From: Phragmites australis
Lineage: Eukaryota > Streptophyta > Magnoliopsida > Poales > Poaceae
Direction of reading: 5' to 3'
NCBI RefSeq assembly: GCF_958298935.1
Contig: NC_084922.1
Coordinates: forward strand, 5,644,501 to 5,708,500
DNA: 64,000 nucleotides
Shown: positions 46,250-56,607 of the stretch, in pieces
Layout of the letters: each line of letters starts with the position of its first letter
Position numbering within the stretch: the first letter of the stretch is position 1
The notes under the pieces: model-generated
Databases searched by the model: none
Told to the model about the DNA's origin: nothing
What the model saw: the letters and a program-made list of their open reading frames with translations, nothing else
Position numbers and translations under genes: made by a program

Positions 46250-48110
46250 AGCTAGATATAAGAGAATTAACTATGAAGTAATTACTTTGATCCCAAAGAC
46301 AAAGGAGACTAACAATATTAAGCAATACAGACTCATTTGTGTTTTAAATATGGATTGCAAAATCTTTATGAAGATGATGACGGATAGGGTGAGCCCTGTG
46401 GTTGGCAGGATTCTTGATGAATGTCAATCCACCTTTATCAAGTGGAGAAACATCCTAGAATGGGTTGTAATTGTTCATGAAGCTATTCACGAGCTCATCA
46501 CTCGAAGAAACAAGGTCTTCTTCTTAAGATTGATCTTTAAAAAGCCTATGATAAGGTTCGTTGGGGTTTTCTTAAGGAAGTCATGGGGACAAAAGAATTC
46601 CCTGAAAGGTGGATAAATTGGGTGATGCAAACCGTTCAGGAGGACATGTTTGCGTTAATGTAAATAGCCAAAGGAGCCCATATTTCAGAACATATCGAGG
46701 TCTTAGACAAGGAGACCCTTCATCTCCCCTCTTATTCAACATTGTGGCGAAGGTCTTGGGCTCAATGATGAATAACGCTAGAGATAGAGGCCTTGTCTTA
46801 GAACTGTTCAACCATCTTATCCCGGGGGATCACCCATATGCAATATGTTGACGATAAAGTGATCATGACTGACTGCTCAGAGAATAGCATACTGAACCTG
46901 AAGATCATCCTATACTATTTTGAATGGATGTTCTCAAAATCAATTTACATAAAAACGAGGCTTTGTTTTTGGGGTCGACGGAGAAACAAAAGACAAAGTT
47001 GCCAACATGCTCAATTGTAAATTAGAGGTCCTCCCTATTAAGTATCTTGGCATCCCTATTGCTGATCAGCATCTTGGGCTGGCTGCTTTTGTCCCTTTTG
47101 TGCAAAAGCTACAGAAAAGGCTAGATCCTTGGAAAGGGAAGAACATGTCTTTAGGAAAAAGACTTGTTTTGACCAACACGTGTTTAAGCAGTCTCCTCAT
47201 GTACTCTGTGGGCTTCTACCCCCTGCACACTGGAACCCATGATAGGATGGACACTATCAGATCCAAATTCTTCTGGAGAGGGGGCCAGGACAATTTCAAG
47301 TACCATATGATTAAATGGAAGGCCGCCCCCAACAAAAAAAACTAAGGAAGTCTGGGAATTATGAACACACAAGTGATGAATAAGTGTTTAATGGTGAAAT
47401 GGATTTGGAAAATCCTAACAGATGAGGATGCACTGTGGTGCAGGCTCCTTAGAGCAAAATACATGAGGAATGGGAACTCCTTTAGCTCTAAGAGCAAAGG
47501 TTCCTCATAGTTCTGACAAGGGCTGCACAAAGTCAAAACTTTTTCTATTGGGGTGCTACATACAAGGTGCACAATGGAAAATGAACTAGGTTTTGGACTA
47601 ATACTTGGATCCTCGATACCCCTCTTAAGATTCAACTCCCTGAGCTGTTCAAAATGATCTCCGACACTTTGATCATGGTGGCTGATTGCTTCAAGGATGG
47701 TACTTTCCGAATTAACTTCAGAAGGGCTTTGACCTGTCTTGAATTAGGGAGGTACGGGGAGTTGAAGTCTTTGATGAACTCCATTAAGTTGGATAATTCG
47801 GCAGATGAAGTCCAATAGGCTTTGGAGAAGTTCAGGTCTTTCACCACCAAGTTCTTTTACCGGTTTATCCTTGACGGAGGGATAAGAAGCAAGATTAGTG
47901 AGAGGATATGGAAATGCAAGGTCCCTCACAAGATTAAGATCTTTCTTTGGCAATGTTCAATAATAAACTCCAAATTGCTACCTTGTTAAAACACAGAGGC
48001 TTAAAGGGCGACGAGTTTTGCTATCTATGTGGCAAAAAAGAAATTGTTGAATATATTTTCTTTCACTGTGTCCTTGCTAAGTTCCAATGGCCCACCCTCC
48101 CTCGGAATTG
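46250..48110 (+). mobile_element. 5'-truncated L1-type LINE (RT and zf-RVT)
   Basis: Plus-strand frames give the RT domain in order: LIPKTKETNNIKQYR, NILEWVVIVHEAIHEL, YFRTYRGLRQGDPSSPLLFN (the RQGDPLSPLLF box) and the catalytic QYVDD near 46840. Then KYLGIPIADQHL, the SKFFWRG motif and a zf-RVT zinc region with CYLCGKKE and EYIFFHCVLAKFQW near 48020-48090. Several frameshifts and stops split the ORF. The apurinic endonuclease and ORF1 are absent. No A-tail or TSD was identified. Confidence 0.85.
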
Positions 48111-50108
48111 GTAAGTTCCCTCAAATCACAATACTATGTCATTGTCTCGTTGAGCATTGAGTGGTTTTAACTATTACTTGTATAGTTGTGAACGTCGATT
48201 GCACCGTGTTATTTTTCTTTCTAAGTAAAAAGTCCGCTCCTACTTAAAATTCCTTTGTCCACCACTACATGCCACAGCGGCTGTAGGAGCGCCGCCACGC
48301 CTACCACGAGGAGGCCGTCTACTACCAGTCTCCCTCATCTCTATCTCTTTTTTATTTTCCTTTTTCTCAATCTGGAGTACCCGATTTGATCGATGGGATC
48401 GAAAGCACTTCGTGCAGGAGCACAACCACGGACCGGGGTCACTGGGTCAGCAACAAAGGGGTGAGCCGAGCAAGAGGTGGGCATTGAGGACACAGATCCT
48501 CGCCGCGCCAGCAGGGAACTCCACCGTGGAGCTTTTGTTGCCCCCCGTGACTGCTCTTCTTTTCCCCGCTCCTTTAGACAGCCCTCGGCCGGGGCCGCCG
48601 GTTGCGATTCTCGCCGACCAAGGTCCCTGGTAACGCATTAGGCTGACCTCGTATCTCGTCTGGTTTGGTTTGGAGAATCGGTCCGTATAGGCCTTGGTAA
48701 GCTTTTGTTTTACTTTTTTTCTAGAGAATCCGGGTGAGATGTGTTGTATTCGGCTGTAGTATGACATGTAATCTCTTTTGAAGAACACGTAATGAAACTA
48801 GCGTGGACATCTGAAGCCAATGAAATTAATCTGGTGTCGTTAAAAATTGGCCCACCAAAGATAGAGGGTGTTTTTTTTCTTCTATTTCTTACTATTAATG
48901 TGGATATTTCTATCCTTTGAAAGCGAATAAGATGACTCATTTTAACTTCATTATATTAAGATAATAAGATAGATGGATGGAATAAATAACTATCCCTGTT
49001 TCTACTCAGAGAAGCACTTTTTTATACTCCGTATAATGGAATAAAATCCAAAGAGACATCAGACCGTCAATTAGTACTCCATGTGAAAGTTTCAGCACTT
49101 AGCATCACACAAACCGTATGAAAAAAGCGGCCAAAAAGCAAACACCAACATAGTTTAGGATGATACTCCGTAAGACATTAGAAAGCACAAATCCTATTGC
49201 TAAGTCAGTAAGTCTTCCCTTCGCTGCTAAGACAACATATAGAACCAGAACCACGGACACTCAGTGACATGTAGTAATTGAAAAAAATATCTCTTCGTGT
49301 GGCTGCTAAGAGATAGACTTGGAGTTGAGGTTTAGAAAAAGACTGAAACTTTCACATGGAGTACTGTCAAAACTTAAACTCAGGATGGCACCTTTGATCT
49401 TCCCGGCTAATGGCCACCAAGCGTTTCCCAGAACAAGCCTCAGCCAAGCGATTAGAGTCCAAAGACATTTCCTTATCAATAAAACTCTGACGCATCAATT
49501 GGGGAAAGAAACTGGGAGCTAGCTAGCGTTGGGTGTTGATGAACGGCACCTCTCATGGAACGGTCCATGATCTGCCGTTGGCACCGCAAGTTTTGCGTGC
49601 CCGAAAACATTTTCCGGGCACGGAGAATCTGTACTCTTTTGTTCTGACTCCAGTGTCCATTTATCGGAAGCGAATAGGCTGAGGTCGCGAAAACTACTGG
49701 ACAATGCCGTCATGCATGCGTGGGATCAAGAAACGACAGTTCGGGCCGGGCATGGTGGAAAAACTGGGCCTCTGAAACCTACCCTTCCCTGAATTTTTTG
49801 CCTGATCGCTTCCATCTCCCTTCCGTGGACTCTTCAGGGCCTAAGATATTTCAGGGTTAGAAAGGTACGTAGGTATTAGCTTGCAGCTAGACTTGGACCC
49901 AGGACGTAAGCATGTGTTGAGCATTAGAGGGTTGTGATCTCTGCTTCTCACCAACTGCATCTCTGCAGCTTGCTCAGTAGCTCCAATCCAACGAATATCA
50001 CGTCCTCAATCAGTCATTGTACATCGATGTAAGGCAACTGTACTGTCAAGTATTTGTTCCATTGGTCATTGTACAAACCGGGTGTAAGTTAAGCAGATTA
50101 ATCTTGTA
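48111..50108. other. Intergenic, nothing recognised
   Basis: A GC-rich patch (48410-48640) with an ORF of 73 codons and another ORF at 49319-49522 show no motif. No repeat termini are evident. Confidence 0.45.
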
Positions 50109-50113
50109 GTAGT

Positions 50114-52530
50114 TGTTGGAATTAATTGGTTGGGCCAATTAATCCCTGGAAAATCCCAACGCACATGCAATTATAAATGAAGGGAGTTTTCAATGTCATG
50201 CAAATGAATTGGTTGGAGGGACTTTCCAACGTCATGCAATTATCTCTGCATGCAATTGATTCTTGGAAACGAAACCTCTGCATACACAAATACTGTTGAA
50301 AATGCCATGCAATTGCTTCTGTATGCAATTGAAGGAGAAACGTCATGCATTTAAACCTTTGTTACGTGGAGTTGGATTAGTTCCCACTGGCTATATAAAG
50401 ACAGGAGTTGTGCACAGTAGAAGATATAGCCTCCATCCTCTCTCTCTCATGCCATTGTTCAACGTGCACCGGAGTTAGGGAGAGCAGGCCTCCGAAACCC
50501 CGCCTTTGAGTTCCTGCACCGGGAGAAGGCGAATAAGATTTTTAGGGAGCGCTTCTTTGTGCGACTGCTTACGTTCGTCTCCGCTTATTCGCGCGCAGCT
50601 TTGTACGTCTACTTCGTCTATTAATTATTCCCACGTCTTCCTGCCAGGTGGTGGCAGGGACTGACGTACTCAGTACGACAGGCGTGGGGGGTGGTTGGAT
50701 GTGACCGGCCACGCTCCCCCTTAAATGCAGCATCAGGCCTCCCACCGATCGACACCTCATCGTGGAGTTCTTGCGGGGTCCACCAGCAAGGGGCTTCTCG
50801 GGTCCTCGGGGAACTCTGGATACTCGGGGACCAACTGTTCTTAGCCCCGAGCACCCTCTCTCAGACCTGGCTCTTCTCGGGTCCTCAGGGAACTCTGGGT
50901 ACTCGGGGACCAACTGTTCTTAGCCCCGAGCACCCCCTCCCGAACCTGGCTCTTCTCGGGTCCTTAGGGAACTCTGGGTACTCGAGGACCAACTGTTCTT
51001 GACTCCGAGCACCCCCTCCCGAACCTGGCTCTTCTCGAGTCCTCGGGGCACTCTGGGTACTCGGGGACCAACTGTTCTTGGCCCCGAGCATCCCCTCCCG
51101 GACCTGGCTTTTCTCGGGCCTTCGGAGAGATGATCCCCGAGAGAGGGCGCCATGTGGCACTGCGTTGTCCTAGCCTCGGGACTCGGGAACCCTCGGTTCC
51201 CATATCACCGATAGTATGGCAGGTTGATTTTATCTTAATATGTTCTGTGGTTTTTATAAGCAAAGATACTGTCCTACAGAGCAGTCTTGAAAGAACACAC
51301 CTATATGAGCCCGACTGTTAGTCACAGTCTATGAGATAGGGTAATCTCTAGTAAACTCATGAAAGGTCAGAAGTACGACTTACATGCTCCAAAACTGAGG
51401 GGTAGCCTACGACAGCCTAGTACCAGCAAAGACTTTAAGTGAAACTTATCCGCACAAAACTGTCAATTCAAGGCTTAGTTCATTGTGCAGTTACGGATGA
51501 ATGTAGCTTTCTGTTCTAGGTGGATGTTCAACCTTAACCGGTCTCAACCAAAACACTGGTATATCAAACATTACAGTGGATCAGAGGGTAATTCCATGTG
51601 CCTTGGGATCTGGTGGGGGATTGTTGAAATTAATTGGCTGGGCCAATTAATCCCTGGAAATCCTAACGCACATGCAATTGCAAATGAAGGGAGTTTCCAA
51701 TGCCATGCAAATGAATTGGCTGGAGGGAGTTTCCAACGCCATGCAATTACCTCTGCATGCAATTGATTCTTGGAAACGAAATCTTTGCATGCACAAATGC
51801 TGTTGAAAACGCCATGCAATTGCTTCTGCATGCAATTGAAGGAGAAACGCCATGCATTTGAATATCTATTACAAGGAGTTGGATTAGTTCCCACTTGCTA
51901 TATAAAGACATGAGTTGTGCACAGTAGAAGATATAGCCTCCATCCTCTCTTTCATCCCACTGTTTTGTTGCTACACACCTTGCCCCATCCCTACTTCGGC
52001 GTGCACCGGAGTTAGGGAGAGCAGGCCTCCGGAACCCCGCCTATGAGTTCCTGCACCGAGAGAAGGCGAATAAGGTTTTTGGGGAGCGCTTCTTTACGCG
52101 ACTACTCACGTTCGTCTCCGCTTGTTCGCGCGCAACTTTGTACGTCTACTTCGTCTACATCGACCACACAGTGTATGGCTACATCTTCTACATCAAGTGA
52201 ACAACTACGTCATGGCAGGCGTCAACAACGGTACCACTGAAGTCAACAACAGTACCATTACGACCTTTCCTGCAAACATCATGTATGTCTTGGGAATCCT
52301 TCTATTCGTACTTTGTTTTGACTGTCTTGGAAACTAGCACGTCTAGACTGTTGGAAAATATTTTGATGATAATTTACAGTCTGTTTAGAGATATTCTGAT
52401 TTTTAAGTATTTTAGCTTGTCTAGTCTTTGTAGGAATATTTGTTTGATCAAACTTGCTAGAAAAATATTCATGTTGTATCTAATATTTTTCTGGATTAAT
52501 TTAATTTAAAAATTGCTTAATAATTCATCA
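50114..52530 (+). mobile_element. Internally deleted copia-type LTR element with TSD GTAGT
   Basis: The 3' LTR is 51622-52530 (909 bp, TGTTGAAATT to TTCATCA), preceded by the purine tract GGTGGGGGA. The 5' LTR begins at 50114 (TGTTGGAATT) but matches only to about 50621. The outer flanks GTAGT (50109-50113 and 52531-52535) are a perfect 5-bp TSD, so these are the original ends. Between the LTR parts lie a fragment of the gypsy solo-LTR family (50622-51213) and about 400 bp of internal 3' sequence. No coding domain remains. A deletion removed the 3' part of the first LTR and most of the interior. Confidence 0.82.
50622..51213 (-). repeat. Truncated gypsy LTR fragment (same family as 4504-5984)
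   Basis: It contains about four tandem units based on 'ccccgagca' and 'tcctcgggg' and the family end 'tatcaccgata' at 51213. It corresponds to the right part of the LTR at 4504-5984 in the same (minus) orientation. Its other 900 bp or so are missing, and the left breakpoint coincides with the broken copia LTR. Confidence 0.72.
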
Positions 52531-52535
52531 GTAGT

Positions 52536-53069
52536 ACGGTGCATCAGTAAGTAAGAAACGATAAGAATAATAAAGTAAACAACAAGTTAGGAAAACCATA
52601 CAGTTCGTGACACAGAAGATTTCAAGCTGTCAAGCCTTGCACCCTCGCTTTCTGCCTAACTAAACATCGATGACTTACCTACCGCTCCGGTAAGAATAGT
52701 TTTGCCAAGTATTCGCGTCAATAATCTCCCAGAATCTAGAGCAGTTGCATTGTCTACAATAAACAATCGGATAAAACCAAAGTATTACAGCAACTAATTC
52801 GCACCGTCACTTCCACTCGAGACAACAGATAAGAACATCGAGCCCTAACTGTCGGACAAGGACTGCTGGACTTTCCAGCGCTCCGGTACGGCAACGGGAC
52901 ACCAACAACGCACCCGCCGAGTGAAAAGTCAGGCGTACGGCCAGGCCACGGCGACGGCGAGCGCAGGGTGATGCAGAGGTGCGAACAAATTCAGGCGTCG
53001 CCGTCGGACGGGTCCCAAAAGCGCATAGGTGCTGTACAGCGACTGCACGCATGGAGCCGGGTAGCAATA
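52536..53069. other. Intergenic; original upstream flank of the HSP20 gene
   Basis: No gene is recognised. GC-rich sequence at 52850-53060 adjoins the copia insertion and, before that insertion, would have lain directly upstream of 60266. It could hold displaced HSP20 promoter elements. No perfect heat-shock element was seen. Confidence 0.45.
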
Positions 53070-53074
53070 GTTCA

Positions 53075-53171
53075 TGTTAACCTACATATTTAGGGGCTAT
53101 ATCTTGCTATTTACTATTATTATTTTTGGATATTTTCTCCCTTGTAATCACAAATTGATCCCTCTGTAAAC

Positions 53172-53254
<83 letters not shown>

Positions 53255-53627
53255 ACACCTATTCTATACTCCTAGGAGTATGTACTCCCACATGCAATAT
53301 ACCACCTAAACAAACACTTTATACTCTTTTATCATTTTTAGTATACTCTAATACTAATTCTAAGATACTCCAATATGAGTTGTATGAAAAAAAATTCAAT
53401 GTTAGCCTTTTATTTTTGCTATATACTCTTTTTTATACATAAAAGAAGTATATACGCAAATTAAGATAAAAATCATGGAATTTCATAAAAATTTTCGTGG
53501 GATTTGTATTGTAGTATCTTATAATTACTAATGAAGTATATTTAAAGTGATAAAGAAGTATAACTCATGTGTAAAAGTGGTATATGAGAGGTGGGAGTAC
53601 ATACACCCAGGAGTACATACTAGTTTT

Positions 53628-53665
<38 letters not shown>

Positions 53666-53729
53666 AAAATGGAGGTCACACAATGTGTGTTGTGCTTTTC
53701 CAAAACTCTCTCTCCTTTTTTGGTTTTCA
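53075..53729 (+). repeat. 5' LTR of the copia element
   Basis: It is 655 bp, from TGTTAACC to TTTTCA. It contains two TA microsatellites, 53175-53252 (78 bp) and about 53630-53663. The 3' LTR is shorter because its TA tracts are shorter and it lacks about 36 bp near the start. Confidence 0.9.
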
Positions 53730-53738
53730 TGGTATCAG
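53730..53738 (+). other. Primer-binding site (tRNA-Met type)
   Basis: TGGTATCAG directly follows the 5' LTR, matching the initiator-Met primer site used by most plant copia elements. Confidence 0.8.
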
Positions 53739-53784
53739 TTTGATCGATCCAATCATCGCTTCTGCTCTCTCTTTCTCTCCACCA

Positions 53785-54640
53785 TGGGCACTATCTCTGG
53801 CCAAGACACCTCCCTGGCGTCTTTCTCTTCCACCCCGCTGGCTGCCCACACCGCCCTCGTCCCCTCCACTACGATTGTCGTGACCAACATTGCCTCGATC
53901 AAGTCGCACATCCCCATCGTCATCAGCATGAAGGCTACGAACTGCACCATGTGATCTGTGTTCTTCATGGTGCTGTATGGCAAGTTTCATCTGCTGCATC
54001 ACATTGGTGGTTCCATCCCTATCGCTCCGATCGATCTGCTGTGGGCTCAAGAGGCCTCTTGTGGCTCTTCGACTGCATCCACGAGGACGTGCTCACTGTC
54101 ACGGTCGAGCCCACCCAGACCGCGTTGGATCTCTAGCTTCACGTCAAGGGGCAGTTCTGCAACAACCGTGAGACCTGCGCCATTTATCTTCATCATCAAT
54201 TTCACTCAATCATGTAGGGTAATTTGTCGATAACGGAGTACTCATAGTGCGTCAAAACGCTGGCTGATGAACTCCGCGGTGTTTGTCACGCCGTGTCTGA
54301 GCCGGTGCTCATGCTAAACCTTATGCATAGCCTTCGCTCAATCTTCGCCAACACCGTCGACAACATGTCCTTCAAAATGTCGTTATCCTCATTCAGTGAG
54401 GCCTACTCCTACCTCCTTACGACGGAGATGCGCTAGAAGAATGATGCGGCCTCCGGCGCTTCCCTCGTTGTTTCTGGTGGGCCGCATGTCGGTTGTGGCT
54501 TCGACGGGTGCCAGCAGGTAGCTGGTGCCTAGCAAGGCGCGGGGGGCTCCTCCTCTAGCGACCGCCGCAACAACAAGCACGGTAAGGGTCGCTGTGACGG
54601 GCGTGGCTAGTTTGCTCTGAAGCAAGCCGCTCCTACTCCT
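53785..54640 (+). pseudogene. Copia gag remnant
   Basis: It reads MGTISGQDTSLASFS, then IKSHIPIVISMKATN and VLYGKFHLLHHIGG, the conserved start of copia gag (IKxxIPxxLxxxxxNYxxW). Stops near 53955 and frame changes after 54060 break it. The zinc knuckle is not clearly visible. Confidence 0.7.
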
Positions 54641-54676
54641 ACCCCAACCTGTCCTTGGCTCTGCTTCAACCCCAGC

Positions 54677-56327
54677 ATGGGACCTGTCCATGGTCCAGGC
54701 AACGTTGCTGGCCAGGGTATACTCGGCCCTTGCCCTCGCATGCTGGGCAATGCCTTCACGGCTTTTGCCCCGATGGCCACCTCTTCAGCTAGCTTGGCCC
54801 AATCTTCCCACCCTAATTGGGATCAAGCTGTCCTCATCAGTGCACTCAACACCATATCGCTCCAACAGTCACCAACTTGGGTGATGGATTCTGGCGCCTC
54901 TTTGCATATCGCCTCTATTGATGGTAATCTTACTTCCTCCTCTCCTCTCCACCTACCAGGAAATATCACTGTCGGTAATGGTTCCATCATCTCTGCTCTT
55001 CATTCTAGTCATACCTCCCTCTCCACCCCTTCTTCCTCCTTTGTTTTGCCAAATGTTCTTGTCATTCCGTCCTTAATTAAAAACATTATTTCTGTACATC
55101 AATTTACCCGTGACAACTCTTGTTATATCGAGTTGGACCCTCTCGGTTTTTTATTAAGGACATGCAAACCCGGCGCGAGATGCTTCGCTGCAGTAGCTTG
55201 GGCAACCTTTACACCATCCACCCTGGCACCATCCCCTCATCATCGCATGCCTACTTGACGATGTCCACCTCCTATGCCACTTGGCACCGTCGTCTTGGAC
55301 ACCTCGGTCGCGACATCATGGACATCCTTCATCGTTCCTCTTTTGTTTCATGTAATAAAGGAGACGATTCTCTTTGCCATGTGTGTCAACTTAGCAAGCA
55401 TGTTTGTCTCCCATTTTCTACATCTAGCTCTCGATCTATTGCACCATTTCAGCTTGTTCATTGTGATCTTTGGACATCACCCATTTTAAGTACTTCAAGT
55501 TTCAGTATTACCTCATAATTATTGATGATTTCTCTCATGTCATGTGGACCTTTCCTATTTGTCAAAAATCTGAAGTTTCCATGCTTCTGCAGAACTTTGT
55601 TGCCTATGTGTGTACACAATTTCATGTACCCGTCCTATGTGTTCAAGCTGACAATGGTCGAGAGTTCAACAACTCTTCCTCTCGTGCTTTCTTTGATTGC
55701 CTCGGTGTCATTTTTTTTGCATGTCTTGCCCTTACACCTCCCAACAAAACAGCAACACAGGGTACGCCATCCGCACCACCAATGATGTTGTCTGCACACT
55801 TCTTTTTCAGTCTCACATGCATTCATCCTTTTGGGCTGAAGCTCTAGCCACCGCCACATACCTCCTCAACCGCCGCCCATGTCATCCCATTCAGTTTGAC
55901 ACACCATACCACAAACTCCACAAAGTACATCTTGATCTCTCCCATCTTAGAGTCTTTGGTTGTTTGTGCTACCCAAACTTATCCTCCACGGTCGACACTA
56001 AGCTTTCACCGCTCTCTACTCCCTATGTCTTCATTGGCTACCCTTCCTCCCATAAGGAGTATCGTTGTCTTGATCGCTCCACTAACAAAGTCATCATATC
56101 TCGCCATGTTGTTTTCTATGAGACTATATTTCCCTTTTGTCAAACTAACGTGCAGGAACCTCTCATTGATATCAACTTCCTCGTTGATGATGTCGCCATT
56201 CACATGGCTGGCGTCCCTGTGGCATCGCCGATCGACCTGTAGCCCCCTACTGCGCCTGTGCTTGGGGTCGACACCACTTCACCACCTAGCCTTGTTGTTA
56301 GGGTTGTGCCTACTCTTGGCCCAGTAG
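54677..56327 (+). pseudogene. Copia protease and integrase remnant
   Basis: The protease active site is in WVMDSGASLHIAS. It is followed by the gag-pre-integrase stretch (TWHRRLGHLGRDIM, CHVCQLSKH), the integrase core with HCDLWTSP, IIIDDFSHVMWTFP and QADNGREF, and further CPYTSQQN, FWAEALATATYLLNRRP and LRVFGCLCYPN. Integrase D residues are visible (HCD, QADNG). Frameshifts near 55500 and 55740 split the domains. Confidence 0.85.
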
Positions 56328-56607
56328 GCGTCACCATTCAACTGGTCGGTGTCCCTGTGGCATCACCCATCTGCAGCTGGCCTTGCTTCTGCGGCATCAT
56401 CCTGCAGTGTCCTATTGTGTCTATAATTGGGGGTCGACGCTACTTCACCACCTGGCCCTACTGCTAGGGTTGCGTCTATGCTTGGCCCGATGAGCCCTGC
56501 TACTGGGGTTGCGTCTAAGCCTGGCCCAGCTATCCAGGTCCCTCCTCCAGCTTCTCTTCACGGAGGCCACGCCACTTTGTAGGTGAGACATTCACCTGGT
56601 CCACCCC

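Noticed and set aside
50800..51120. CRISPR-like spaced repeats
   Set aside because: Units are contiguous LTR tandem repeats in a plant genome; CRISPR arrays are not expected and there are no unique spacers.
50569..51263. Minus-strand ORFs near the copia deletion derivative
   Set aside because: They translate the tandem LTR units of the gypsy fragment.
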